Source: Mercurialis annua (lineage: Eukaryota; Streptophyta; Magnoliopsida; Malpighiales; Euphorbiaceae). From it: DNA of 64,000 nt. Of this stretch, positions 11,979 through 24,269 are shown in pieces. The notes under the pieces are model-generated. The model saw only the letters and a list, made by a program, of their open reading frames with translations. It was not told the origin of the DNA and searched no databases. Numbering within the stretch: the first letter of the stretch is position 1; the number at the start of each line of letters is the position of its first letter. The position numbers and the translations under genes are program-made. Location: positions 71,794,653 to 71,858,652 of the forward strand of contig NC_065572.1 in assembly GCF_937616625.2 (NCBI RefSeq), written 5' to 3'.

Positions 11979-13138
11979 CAGTGATTTAAAAACCGGACCG
12001 GACCGGCCGGTTCAACCGGTTCAAGCGCGAACCGGCCACCAGTCCGGTTTTTTAAGTTTATGGAACCGGAAATCCGGTCCAACCGGACTGGACCGGATTA
12101 AACCGGATGAACCGGACGTAATTGTTGAACCGGAACCGGATAGAACCGGCCGGTTCAACCCCAAAAATATATTTATTATATATTCTTAAAAAATATCTGA
12201 AATTTCTCACTTTTTCTTAATTATTTCTTTCTTTATTTAATGTTTTCACTTTTCATACTAAAATTAATAAAATCAATTAAATAATTTACTATTTATTTTA
12301 AATTATTCAACATTTGGTAAAAAATTATGATAAATGATTTCAATTATTGATTGGATTAAAAGTGGAAATATGACAATAATTAAATCAAATCAATTGTTTG
12401 TTTCCATATTAATTAGATTCATATGTAATCATATATAAGTTGGAGCAATGTAATTTTGGAAATAAATTGACTAGAATCATATTCAATTTATATATGATAG
12501 TTGAGTAATTTAATTTTAGAAAGATAATTATATTTGGAAATTTTAAATGACTAATATAAGTTGGCTTTTTTGATTTATATTTACAACTAATGGTTGTAAG
12601 TCAAATATTCCATTTATTCATATATTAGTTTAGCCAATTAAAATAACAATACTTTTAAAACACAACAATAGATCCATTAAAAAATGGTAATTTTTATTTT
12701 AATAATTTAATAAATCAAAAAATAAAAAAGTAATTTTTAATATTAATAATTAAATTATAATAAATAATATTAATTACTAATTGAGTTTAAAAGGGTAAGT
12801 TTTCAATATCTAAATTATGTAGATTGTGTGTTTCCATATTCATTACAATCAAATATTTAAAATTTTATTTAAGGAATGACAATATATTATGATTTTGACA
12901 TGGTAAGTTAAAAAATTAAGTGGTATACCTAATGAGATTTTACTAATTAAATAATTGAACACAATATTTTATAAATCTATTTTGGTGTGATTTTTAATCT
13001 AATCTAATATAAATTAAAATTATATTTATTTATAATTCAACTTAACCGGTTCGACCGGCGGTTGAACCGGTCGAACCGGTCGAACCGGAAGCCGGTGGCC
13101 ACACCGGTTCGGCCACCGGTCCGGTTTTTAAAACACTG
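11979..13138. mobile_element. Non-autonomous hAT element with CCGGTT-rich ends
   Basis: The terminal inverted repeats CAGTGATTTAAAAACCGG and CCGGTTTTTAAAACACTG match at 17 of 18 positions. They are flanked by a perfect 8 bp duplication, GTATATAC, at 11971-11978 and 13139-13146. The ends are built of repeated CCGGTT/AACCGG units. The 1 kb interior is AT-rich and has no transposase frame. It inserted immediately beside the Stowaway-like MITE. Confidence 0.92.
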
Positions 13139-13146
13139 GTATATAC

Positions 13147-14654
13147 ATTAAAAGACAACGTTGTTTCTGTCCGATTTTAAATCTTCATTTTACTTTTATT
13201 TGATGTTTCATTTTAAAAGTTACTTCTATTTTTTAGGTAAAATTCAAATAATACCTCTTATTTTACAATTCAAATAAAGGATCAATGGTATATATTGACT
13301 TCTTGATTTTCAATTTTTAAAAAATCAAATTCAAATCAAAATATTTTTTAAAGTTATACAATAATAAAACAAACCAAACCTACAGTTCGGTTCGATTTTC
13401 CGATTTGCTCACCCTAGAACCAATTCTTAAGATAAACCCTAATTATTCATTCTCATCATATCCCTTTCTCATTTGGATAGCCTTTGACTTTGCAAATGAC
13501 TCTCATTTCTTCAGCATCCCACTAAAGGACAATAAAATGGGCATCAATAAACCCAACTACACCTATTTTCTCCTATCTTATGTTCCTAGGATTCTTTTCC
13601 TTACTGCTTCTCTCTCTTCCTCTCCATATCAAAGCTGGAATATGAATATAAATTGCCTGGTAAGTGTTTTGCGTTATATAGCTACTTAAAGTCCTTTAGC
13701 TCAAAATGTTTATAAGTTCATGCACATTTTACAATTACTTAAGTGTGACCAAGTAAAATATTTTTCCTTCTTACTCTCCATCTCTACCACTATGTTACTT
13801 GCTTGACGTGCATGTTTATAAATTTTTCTTTATGTTAGGTGAAATATTTCTTAATCTTACATGTCTGTTGTGTCTGGATATTTTTACTATTATCTTATCT
13901 AATACATGGTGGAAAGCTGTAATGTTATGCAGAAACTATATTTATATATACTCTACAGCTCCAGATAAAGCCCATTTTGAGCGTATAATCTAGCTGATTG
14001 GATTTTTGAAGTGACTTCTAAGTTTAATAAACAACAGAAGATAAAAATCCCAAACTTCTCTGCAAAGCATTTGAATCGTCATCATGAAATCATACTATCA
14101 TTAAACATCTCTAGCACAAATCCACTCATTTGTTTTCTTTTCTGGTCTGGAGTTGTGGCAACCAATAGTGATATTTACACCAATTTATGTTGCAAAAACT
14201 CTTAGTCATTACATTTTTAGTTTTATCCATTTATTAATTATAAGAATCACATTATATATGGTCGAACAAAAGCATAATGAGACCAACAAGAAGTAAAGAA
14301 TAGATATAAGAAAAAACAAAAGGCATCAAGAAAAATATTTCAGTAACAATCTACAAATGTTTCATCAATTGTTGATCGATCTTACAAACACACCTCTTCA
14401 ATATGCCATAAAAAGCACATGCAGTCAATAAACCACTGGCTTGTTTACATACAAATATTGCAGCACTTGACTCTATATGTAGTCACCCTAAAGAAACACA
14501 ATACTATTAAAGAGTTAAAGTTATAGAAGATCATGTTTTATTATGTACAGCATTGAATAATAACCTTTTCTGAAGTTATATCCTATAATCAGAACACACA
14601 TATATATAAATATACTGTGCATATATTATATATCATTGCTAGGATATTAAATAA
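13147..14654. other. Intergenic DNA and 3' flank of the NAC gene
   Basis: At 13385-13415, GGTTCGATTTTCCG followed by TTGCTCACCCTAG resembles the right end of a TAGGGGTG-type hAT MITE. Short frames at 13405-14205 have no family features. The last few hundred bases probably hold the 3' UTR of the minus-strand NAC gene. Confidence 0.45.
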
Positions 14655-17479
14655 TCACTTCCATAGGTGTATTTGACAACTAGAGGTTGACGTTGAAGCA
14701 TTTTCTGGTCCCGTTTCTTGCTTAGCAAGTAAGCTAGCTTGATCTGATGAATGGAAGATGCTGTTGGCTGCATTTGAGTAGTTATTATTACTATTATTTT
14801 CCTTAGTGACATCTTCTTGGCTGAGTTGAGAAGCAACAAACTTGTCTAGAACTCTCCAATCAGTAGCGACTTGATCGACTGCTTGCTCATTACTATTTTG
14901 AGTATTAGCATAAAGAGAATGCAAGCTTTGAATTCGGGTTTGACGATGAAGATGATCTTCTTGTGCAAGTGATGAGGATTGCAGAGTGGTTGCTTGCTGA
15001 TTTATGTCGAGCCCGAATGCAGCAATAGAAGTGCAATTTACAGAAGTGGTAGGTTGTTGCAGCAGTTTGGGACTCCGAAGAAGTGGGAGCTGGAGGAAGT
15101 GATCATGGGGAAGGTGATGATAAGGTAAATGATGATGAGGCTGTGAAGTTTGGTTGGGCGAATGGTCGGGTTCTTGCATGAATGAAACTTGGTCATCATA
15201 CCAACTGACTGATTCGTGCTCACTTACTCTTCTCATGATTGGTATTCTCTTCTTGAAAACCCTGCACACGACCCATCCTTCTTCCTGCTTCAACCACACA
15301 GATTATGTTATTGTGTGCTCATGAAAATGGCAAAAAAATGGGAAAAAATGGAATTGAAACAGCAGTTCAAAGCAAATGCTTCAATTTGGATACGGTTTGT
15401 TTCTTCTAATTTCGATTTGGTATTGAAACTTTGATTTGTATCAAAATGACACCATAAGTTTAATTGATATTTCAGATGATGGTCCTTTGATAAATTCATG
15501 TTGATGCATGCCGACATATAGCATATGGTAAATCATAAATGGAAACTAATAATATTTGAATGCCACAATATTATTTAACTAATCTTGTCCAAAAACCATC
15601 TTTTGAAATGTAAATTAAAATACAGTACTATTTTGACAAGAGTTGATTTTAAGTTTCCAATTGATATTAAGGAAAATAAAAATGATATCACACGGGTAAG
15701 AACCCTTTGAGCTTTTTGATTATCTTAATGATATCATACGTGGTAATATCGGAATACATATTTGAACTTTTGTGTTAATTTATTTAATTTAATATAGGCT
15801 CTAAACTTTAAAAGTATAAGCAGCGATGCGTTTCTTAATTAAGGTCAAATAAATATTCCGATATTACCACGTCATGGAGCAACGAACCTTTTTTTTAGTG
15901 ATTATTCGTTATTAATGTAAGAGAAAATATGGCGTGACAAAATGCGATTATCATCAAAATTCAAATGTTTGAAATCACCAAGGAGCATTTATTTATAATT
16001 TTAAAGTTCAATGTCTAAATTGAAACAAACTAAAATTTCTTTAGTAAAATGAAGTAAGATTAAAGTTAATGACCCAAAAAATTTAAATTACCTCCATGTT
16101 ATTCTTTCAAAAAATACTTGTCCGAATCTAATTCATCACGTAGGATTATAAACCATCCATTAAATACATGACACGTGGCATTATTAAATACCATATCTAA
16201 TTAATAAAAAATATTTAATTCTAAATAAAATATCACTAATTAATGTGATATTTATTGATCGGTTAATGACTTGAATAATGAGACGTATATAGAACTGGCA
16301 TAAATTGTGCCACATCTCAAATTATTTTCTTGAAAGTAAACTATAAACTAGTAAACCTGATAAGAAATATGAGAACAAAAGGAGAAGAAGCTTGCCTGTG
16401 CAGTAGCATTTTCGTCAGTTTCAAGGCGGTACTCATGCATTATCCAGTCTGATTTCTGTCCGTTGGGAGCACGGCCTTTGTAAAATACTAGGGTCTTCCT
16501 CATCCCAACCAACTCATGCTTCGTATAGATGGCTTTGTCTCTACCGGTTGCTTTCCAAAATCCAGCTACGGTGGCTCTATTTGTTCGAGTTCCTGTTGGA
16601 TACTTCTTATCCTTATGGCTGAAAAAGTACCAATCGCTTTCATCATTTGTCCCTATTCTGCATATTTCTATTCATGTAAACAAAACATGAACACACATTA
16701 TCTACAGGATTTTAATAAGGCAAAATGTTCCTATGTACCCTAAACCTAAAGAATGGTGTGTTTGTTAAATACACCACGATTTTAAAATCATATTAATTAG
16801 ATTCATCATTAATTCGACATGTGTTAAATATATCTATAGCTCCTTTTAAAACATGATGGATCAAACCGGAAATGTTTTAAAATCATAAGACATTTAGCAA
16901 ACGGACCATAATTATGGGTGTATAAAAATATTTTACTTTTTAATAGTTTTTGATTCCTAATGAGAGTTAATGGATTTTAGTGGGATTAAACACTTACGGT
17001 TATCCAACTATACTATTTTTACATAATATTTATGACATTTAATTTGTTATATCATAATGATTGAACATTCATTTTACAAATAACGGAAAATTACCCGATC
17101 AATTTAGATCAAATTTTACTCATGTGGCAATTCGTTAGTCAAATGACAGGATATGTTGGCCACATAAGTAAAATTTGCCATAAATTGATCAGGTAGAATC
17201 AGTTTTATGAAAAACTAATGTTGAATTACCAAAATATAACAAATTGAATATAGTAAACCGTCCTAGAAAAATAATATGCCGTCAACGTAAGAACATTTAA
17301 TCAAATTTCAGTGAACTACCTTGAAGATCCCAAGGCTCAATTTTGTAGAGATCAACATCTTTAATAACATCAAGGTCAATCCTTCTTGAATGTATCTTCT
17401 TCCTAAGGTAATAATCTACTAGTTCTTCATCAGTAGGATGAAACCGAAAACCAGGAGGAACATGGGAAAAAGTGTTCAT
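14655..17479 (-). CDS. NAC transcription factor, VND4/5/6 type
   Basis: Three minus-strand exons, 17479-17320, 16667-16396 and 15284-14655, give 353 aa. The start at 17479 ([20 protein letters not shown]) matches the usual start of this clade; the open frame continues upstream only to a GTG. The NAC DNA-binding domain covers about residues 7-157, with [11 protein letters not shown], the [13 protein letters not shown] and [10 protein letters not shown] blocks (about 74-98), [12 protein letters not shown] and [13 protein letters not shown] (145-157). The C-terminus holds the clade motifs LQLPLLRSP (about 208-216), TDWRVLDKF (about 285-293) and the terminal SSCQIHLWK, close to VND4-6. VND factors are nuclear master regulators of xylem vessel wall formation. 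Intron 1 is GT-AG; intron 2 has a GC donor (CAG|GCAAGC) and the acceptor TTGAAGCAG. No frameshift is seen. Confidence 0.92.
15736..15872. repeat. Inverted repeat in NAC intron 2
   Basis: ACGTGGTAATATCGGAATA at about 15739 is mirrored by TATTCCGATATTACCACGT near 15855. It resembles the core of a small foldback MITE inside the 1.1 kb intron. I found no target duplication. Confidence 0.5.
17091..17200. repeat. Small foldback in NAC intron 1
   Basis: TTACCCGATCAATTTAGATC and ATAAATTGATCAGGTAG are inverted, and the CATGTGGC and GCCACATAAG blocks inside mirror each other too. About 110 bp can fold. It is likely a short MITE, boundaries uncertain. Confidence 0.45.
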
Positions 17480-17536
17480 GTTTCTCCTGCTCAGATTTTG
17501 TGTCCTACAAACAGTCTCCACATTAGAATGCTATTT

Positions 17537-17562
17537 CACACACACACACACACATATATATA
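17537..17562. repeat. (CA)n(TA)n microsatellite 5' of the NAC gene
   Basis: A CA run followed by TATATATAT lies 58-83 bp upstream of the NAC start. On the minus strand the TA part could serve as a TATA box, but distance and context do not decide this. Confidence 0.7.
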
Positions 17563-19582
17563 TCGTTCGTTAGTTTCAGTATGCGTTTAACATGAACTAA
17601 CTATATTGCATTGAACAAGGCATCCTTTATACAGGACATTCACATTTGTACTTCACATAATTCCTCCAATAAATTTTATGAAATGATTTTCATGAAAATA
17701 ACTGTACTCAAGGCTAGTATGCATACTAGTCAAGCAAGAATTCCTGACCAAAATTATTTTTAAGAAAACTTAGACAATTAAAAAAATGTATTTTTGCTGC
17801 TGATTGGGGACCTAATAAGAGAAGAAAATCAATGTTGATTATAGGAAAAAAGTAAAAACTAATCATTTAAAACTTCAAAGTAGTTGAAAAAATTGCCTAT
17901 GATCTTGATCGAGGTTTCTTTTGAGCACATCACCCAACAGCTTCTCATCACTTATTCTTTAATCATCACATTACATAAATTGAAATAAAAAAAATTCAGA
18001 TACTTCCCATAAAATTCCCATACTGAACAAGATGGAGAAAGTTTATCAAGCTTTATGATGGCGATTTTTTTAAGAGACATCTCATGCATTAATTAATCAT
18101 GATGCAGTATTGCTTTTAGGATGAAAAGTTATAAGTCTCCCTTGAATATATATGAACATTGAACAGTGACTGATTGAGCAATATTGTAAATTAATCACAT
18201 ATTAATTAAGCAATATATACGCATATATATAGATCATTAAAATAAAGAGAATCTCGAAATTGTGGCTCATCATCATCATTATTAATCTTGTTTTTAGATC
18301 ATGAAATGCTTCTCAGATTCAAAAATTAATAGATCTAAAGAAACATAAACCAGCTACACTTTCTGAAATTTAGCAAATTGCAGAAATTTCAAAATACAAA
18401 TAAAAAATTCCACTTATCTAAGCATGCATAGCCCTCTTCAGTTACAAAGTAACTCCACAATAATAAGTCAAGAAATGAAAAGGAAAAAGAGCTCAAGGAT
18501 CAAGAAGTTACAGATCTGGGTTGATAGAATCTTTTACTTCCAAAAATAGAATTACCCTAAACTGGGTGCAGCTCCAACTGTACTGGAAGTACTATATCTC
18601 CTCCTATTACACACAAAAAGACAACCAAAAAGTAGTTAATGTGAAGATATTTCCTCGGGAATTGAACCACCTTGCTTTTGGTCGGATCAGATCCCAAGAA
18701 ATGAAAGTAAAGGAAAAGGCAGAAGAAGAATGAAATAACGGAGCCAGTAGGGTTATATAACAAGAAAAAAGGAAAGCAAAAGAGAGATTAAAAATACTAA
18801 AAAAAGTAAAATGAATGACTATTTTTTTTTTCTTTTTAATCAAATTAATGAGTAAATATTGTTAAATGGTTATGAGATCATTAAAACTTTGTAATAAAAC
18901 ATCATAAGCTCTCACTGTCGCATTTAGCTATATTGATGGACAAGATTTGGGCGGGAAAAAAGGTGGCGCGAATATTGGCTCTGTGGATAGCAAATCTCTT
19001 ATTCTCTACCCGCAACTGATAAAGACTCAGATTTATGACAAGAAAAAACAAAGAAATTATTCTTTGTTTTCCACTAAAAACCAAGAAAACAGAACCCAAA
19101 CGGTGAAATTAGTAACGGAACAGCACAGCGGATTCAAGAAAGCTTAAAAAGAGACCAGAGAGATATTTTTTTCAGTTAAAGAATTGGCAGGTGTCGTAAT
19201 GGAACAGCAACCAGCCAAAACAGTTTGCACACAAAAATTAATTAATGGCGTGTTTTGGCCCCAGCTGCTAATTATCTAAACTCAAGTTTTAGTCGATCGT
19301 TAACATTAATTATTTAATTTCAAGTGCTAAACAGTGATAGAATTTGAGAATGATGATGTTGGATTTGCTGGTTTCATATGAATGGTCTAGAACACAAACA
19401 AATGGAGTGTGGTCCGCTAGAATAGACTGGTGAGTTCTATCATTACCATTATGATTCTCAATATATTATAAAAGTAATGTTACATTTTACTTATTTTAAA
19501 TTACGTGGCAAAAATATTTAGAGAGATATTTGTCTAATAGTAATAACAATGAAATAGTGGGAATGACAATGTTTATTTTACT
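17563..19582. other. Upstream region of the NAC gene
   Basis: AT-rich, with no second gene recognised. Short frames around 18521-19147 occur on both strands and have no family features. Promoter elements, and perhaps a 5' UTR intron of the NAC gene, may lie here. Confidence 0.45.
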
Positions 19583-19806
19583 TAGTTAATTTAAGTGAGT
19601 TGGTAAGATAATCTTCTAATTTAAGTGAGGTCGCGGGTTCGAACCGTACTCATGTATGCAGCCGTTTAAAATTTGGGGACAGAGTGCCTCCCGCAAGGGA
19701 CCTATATGGCTCGAGTGGAGATTAGTCTGAATGTGAAAGGTTTAAAGGTGCCGTCTCATAGTTGAGATTTGTTGAGAAAATCTTATGTATTCTGTAAAAA
19801 GAAAAA
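19583..19806 (+). mobile_element. tRNA-derived SINE, copy 1
   Basis: A polymerase III A-box-like start (AAGTGAGTTGGTAAGA) is followed by a near-perfect B box, GGGTTCGAACC, at 19635-19645. The tRNA-unrelated body contains TGCAGCCGTTTAAAATTTGG and GGTGCCGTCTCATAGTTGAG, and the end is A-rich (TTCTGTAAAAA). Two more copies in the window share the body, which marks it as a SINE and not a tRNA gene. Confidence 0.8.
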
Positions 19807-19975
19807 TCTACCCTATTGAGTTTCTTCCCCTTTTCTATTACTATATTGAATTAAACTGAAGCAAATATAATCAAATTCACTAGATTATTTGTATGTAGAA
19901 AAAAAAATCTAAATAGTATTGCAATAAGCTATTATACTTAGAATGAGCACTCATTATAATGTCAAATGGTTGTAT

Positions 19976-20203
19976 TTTTTTTTTGGGTACAGGATCCATG
20001 AAGTTTTCTGAACGAGTCTCAACTATGAGACGGCAACTTTAAACCTTTCACATTCAGACTAATCCCCACTCGAGCCGTGTAGGTTTTTATGGGAGGCAAA
20101 TTCTGGCCCCAAATTTTAAACGGCTGCATACATGAGTATGGTTCGAAACCGCGACCTCATTTTAGTTAAAAGAGCGCCTTACCAACTCATCTACATCTTG
20201 AAA
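19976..20203 (-). mobile_element. tRNA-derived SINE, copy 2
   Basis: This is the reverse orientation of the 19583 copy. The A-tail appears as a T-run at 19976-19985; the body (GAGACGGCAACTTTAAACC, CCAAATTTTAAACGGCTGCA) is inverted, and the B box reads GGTTCGAAACC on the plus strand at about 20140. The A-box end lies near 20200. With copy 1 it forms an inverted pair about 170 bp apart. Confidence 0.8.
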
Positions 20204-21651
20204 TTAATATTTTTTTAAATCTTAGTGAAAGGAGAAAACGAAAGAGGAAATAGCTTCTTCTAAATAATACAAAAAAGAGTCAAGACAGTGTCATTAATAT
20301 TAAGTAAAATTAATTAGAATAAAACAAATTGTCCCCACTTAACTACCAAAACCACCCTTCACTCATTATCCCTAGACGACGACACATATTATTAAACTTA
20401 CCGGTTCTGCTCGTGACTGATACGTTTCTATTCCACTTCCTCTCTACTCATAATGGCACCATGCTCTTCTTTTTTTAATATTCTTCAGCTTCTTACGGAG
20501 CTCAAGCCCCGTTACAACAGCTCAAACTTTCATTCATCCCCGTTCCGTTGTTTTAAGCAATCTATTATTAAATTGCATATACGCAGACCTACATTAAGAT
20601 AACCTAATATACTAGTAAATTAAATAGCATTATTCATATTAAGGATCAAAGTGGCTATTTTTGTTTGGTGCATTGCTTTTAGGTTTAGGAGATAGGGAGT
20701 AATTTGCGTCTCTAAGATAATAGTTTTTTTTTAATTTAAAAAAAATTCTATTTACATCAAAATAATAAAGAGCTTGTTAGTGAAATACTTATATCATTTG
20801 TGAGGAGTAGTTTCTGTCCGAATTGTAACTAAACTTATTTTGTACTTCATTTGTCTCTAAATTTGTATTTAATAATTTAGTCGTCTCCATCATTATTTCT
20901 GCCTCACTTTCATCAATTTTAATAATGTAATCTGCCAAATAGAGATATAAACGCTTATAATTTAGGTTTTTCTATTCGACTCCATGTAAAAAAATTAGGC
21001 GTCCATGTAAAATTTCAGTTGGCACGCTAGGCCATTAAATTTACATAAACTTTTGATGTATAACAATAGGTCAACTATATTATTAAATAAAAATTAAGAA
21101 AAAATTGAGGTACAAATTGAAATTTAAAAAGAATTCGGCAAGAGAGGTAATCCAGTTAAGAAGTTTTTTTTTTTTAATTCAATCAAGAAGAGTTAGTTAG
21201 GGTAAAGTGCACATTTATAAGCTGGTTTTAGTCCTAAAAAATATATATTCCGCCCGGCACATATAGACAGACCAAATTAAAATTGTGCGAGAATTAAGAA
21301 ATATAAATTAAATTCATTATTTTCAATTAATCGTTTGGGCGGAAAATGAATGTGCATTGTATTAATGTGAAACGTGCATGGGACAAAATTTAAACATTCA
21401 TCTAATTCGACACATTGGCCAAATAAGCTACAGAGGTAAAATAAAAAGAATTATTGAATAATAAATTTTAAAAAAGGATTAGATAAATAAAAAATAAAAA
21501 TATATTAGTTATATTTTATCATTTTATGTGAAATATTGTTAGTCATATAAAATATAACGTGACAAATAATTTTATTATGGAACGAAGATTAAGTGACACA
21601 CTAACAATTTCTGTCTGTAAAATAATTCATTGAATGTAAACTGAATAACAT
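20204..21651. other. Intergenic AT-rich DNA
   Basis: No gene, RNA or element boundary is recognised. Confidence 0.45.
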
Positions 21652-21660
21652 AGAAATATA

Positions 21661-22146
21661 GAGAAATTTTTAGGTAGACCCAGTCCACCACATCATCCGT
21701 GGACTAAACCTATCACATTATGACACGTAATTAAAATAATGATACTATATCGTAATATTACTATTCAAACACTAAAAGAAATACTAGAATTAGCAGCTAA
21801 CATTTTTGCTGATAATAGTGCTAAAATTGTTACTATTAACATATAGCAATAAAAAAAAGTTGTGGCATGTTGCTGCTAATAAAACGTTGTCTTAAGTAAT
21901 TGGTAACATAATTTGCTGTAAAATGCTGCTATAAGTTAACTAATGACAGCAACTTTCAAAATTAATGCTGCAAAATGTTTTTTAGCAGCAAAAAAAATTA
22001 GCTGAAAAAGTATTTGTTGTAAAAAACAGAATTTCTTGTAGTGAAAAGTGTAAAAAAATAATAAATAAAATTACCATAGTGCAACTATATTAATGAAGGC
22101 TAGTTAACGGATGACGTGATAGATTAAGTCTACCTGAAAATCTCTC
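21661..22146. mobile_element. Mutator-like MITE carrying a nested CACTA MITE
   Basis: The ends GAGAAATTTTTAGGTAGACC and AGTCTACCTGAAAATCTCTC are inverted repeats. Perfect 9 bp duplications AGAAATATA lie at 21652-21660 and 22147-22155. A separate CACTA-type MITE interrupts it at 21770-22043. Confidence 0.85.
21770..22043. mobile_element. CACTA-type MITE, copy 1
   Basis: It begins CACTAAAAGAAAT and ends ATTTCTTGTAGTG, with AAA on both sides as a 3 bp duplication. The interior is a chain of GCAGC/GCTGC and TTGCTG motifs. It is homologous, in reverse orientation, to 39690-39963. Confidence 0.8.
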
Positions 22147-22238
22147 AGAAATATAATGATATTGAACTTGTATATATTTACTGCTGAAGTGATTACAATA
22201 TATAAAAGAGAATAACTGAGAGTGGGAGATAAAATAGT

Positions 22239-22596
22239 GGGTCATTAGCGAAAATGGTACCCAACCTTCGCACCTTGTATCAAAATGATACCCAACCTTT
22301 AATTTGTATCAAAATGGTATTCAACTTTTTAACATTTGTTTCAAAATGTTTTTTCTAACATTTTCCAGCCACTTTTGATGACGTGGCAACCGGAAAAATA
22401 TTTTTTTTATTGATGTAAAATAAGAGTTTGTTTTAATTTTTAAAATTATATAAAAATTTATTTGTCATGGGATGTGGAAAAAAATACATAAAATTAGTTT
22501 TCCGGTTGCCACGTCATCAAAAGTGGCCGAAAATTGTTTAAAAAATCATTTTGATACGAACGTTAGAAGGTTGGGTACCATTTTGACTAATAACCC
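22239..22596. mobile_element. Mutator-like foldback MITE, GGTACCCAACCTT family
   Basis: The left arm (GGGTCATTAGCG, then AATGGTACCCAACCTT) is mirrored by AAGGTTGGGTACCATT and CTAATAACCC. Inner blocks around GATGACGTGGCAACCGG are also inverted. Perfect 9 bp duplications TAAAATAGT flank it at 22230-22238 and 22597-22605. Confidence 0.88.
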
Positions 22597-22605
22597 TAAA
22601 ATAGT

Positions 22606-23893
22606 AGTACATGTTTGAGCGGGAAAATTATAACTGTTACAGCTAAAAATTATATTTTAAATAAACGCTATTATTGTATTGACTTAGTTTTGATATTGAA
22701 TAACAAACTTAAAAAAAATACATCCTTTAAAATAAAAATAAGTAAATACATAAAAGTATAAAAATTAGTACGAGTTATTTACGGACTAAGCTGAGAAGGA
22801 AGTGAAAGTTCAAACAGCAGTGGTGCATGCATTTGATTCAAAAAAAGAAAAAAGTCCGAATCGGCTAGCCTGGGGGTCAAGAAAACAAGGGGATGTGAGC
22901 CGAGTTGAGTAGTGGAACACGCGGGAGAAGAATGAATGATGGTTCCGTCTTTGTGCGTGGCGGCTTGCTGTCTGCCCAACCCCTATCATTAGTCTCCCAA
23001 CTTCCTCTTCTCTTCTGCGTCCCTCCTCCTTATACTTTGTTCCAACCAAATTTACTCATCAAACTTAACTAAATCAAAATAGTTTTGTTTGATTTGTAGT
23101 TCATTTTATTCAATACAATTAAAGATTTAATTAATTCGATTCGTTTGGTACTCAGTATGAAATTTTGAATCAACTTGATTCATTATATGTTCTCTTTTTT
23201 AATTTTTCAAAACATTCAAATATTTTTATAGTTTTTTATATGACTTAATTATCAATTTATCCTCTAAATTTATATATAATATTGAGAAATTAACATTATT
23301 TAAATACTAATTGATATTGATATAATTCGATTATTCAGTTGACTAAAATAAATGATTATTTTGATTCAATTCTTTGGTTTGTATTTCGGTTATGGTTTAA
23401 ATTATACAAAATATAGATATTTAGTTTTGATTAGTTAGATTTGTTTCAACGACTAAAGTAATCATATACGGCCGTACAATACGTGGTATTAATCAAACAG
23501 TTACGTGTAGTGACTATATAAAACTATTTTGTAAGTTAATAAGTTGAAGTTAAAACTAAACTAATTACAATTGCACAAAGTAAAATGTCTAAAATGAAAG
23601 TAATTCAAACTAATTCATGAATCTTGCAATTTTCTAGTCAGGTTAACGATTTAATTATATGAATATCTTTTTAATTTGATGGCATAAATAGCAAATTGAG
23701 TAGTGAAACACTCTTCTCTTCTAAATGTATTGACACTTGAAAGTTTTAAATAAATGGTTATTACAAAATTTAAGTTCTCTAACGAGTTATTTATTAAAAA
23801 AATATATTTTAGCTTATAATTAATTCAATTTAATTGTAATATAAAGTTTCTATAATTTGAAATGACTTTTTTTAAATAATGCCATATTTTATT
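22606..23893. other. Intergenic AT-rich DNA
   Basis: No gene recognised. Overlapping short minus-strand frames at 22779-23049 lie in a locally GC-richer patch but show no domain or signal. Confidence 0.4.
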
Positions 23894-24210
23894 GGCTTAA
23901 ATGCACAAAAAATCACCAACTTTCGCGTGTTTATGGTATTTAAACGAACTTTTAATTTTGGCATAAAATACATGAACTATCAAATTTTTGCATATAAGAC
24001 CAAGTTTGTATTTTTTTTCAAAAAACGATGTCGTTTTAAGGCAAAAACGGTGCCGTTTTAGGGGAGAAAAGGTGTCGTTTTATGCCTAAAATTATGTTCG
24101 TGTTATTATTGCAAAAATCAGATAGTTCGTGTATTTTTATGCCAAAATTAAAAATTCGTGTTAAATATCAAAAACACGCGAAAGTTGGTGATTTTTTATG
24201 CATTTAAGCG
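23894..24210. mobile_element. Mutator-like foldback MITE, CACCAACTTTCGCGTG family
   Basis: The arms GGCTTAAATGCACAAAAAAT plus CACCAACTTTCGCGTG and their inverse (ending ATGCATTTAAGCG) fold over most of the length. TATTTTATT is duplicated exactly at 23885-23893 and 24211-24219. The loop holds three variants of a motif close to GGTGTCGTTTTA. Confidence 0.88.
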
Positions 24211-24269
24211 TATTTTATTTTATTTTTATTTTGTTTGAACTGAAGGATTTATGATATGCATTAAATAAA

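Noticed and set aside
13405..14205. Short plus-strand frames as genes
   Set aside because: AT-driven frames without homology that I recognise; the region is 3' flank and repeat debris.
17480..17521. N-terminal extension of the NAC protein by 14 residues from an upstream in-frame GTG
   Set aside because: GTG is not a usual plant start, and related proteins begin at the [10 protein letters not shown] position (17479).
19583..19660. tRNA gene suggested by the GGGTTCGAACC B box
   Set aside because: No cloverleaf could be built, and the same tRNA-like head plus unrelated body recurs at 19976, so it is a SINE.
22779..23049. Two overlapping minus-strand frames as a gene
   Set aside because: No family features, and the frames overlap each other.
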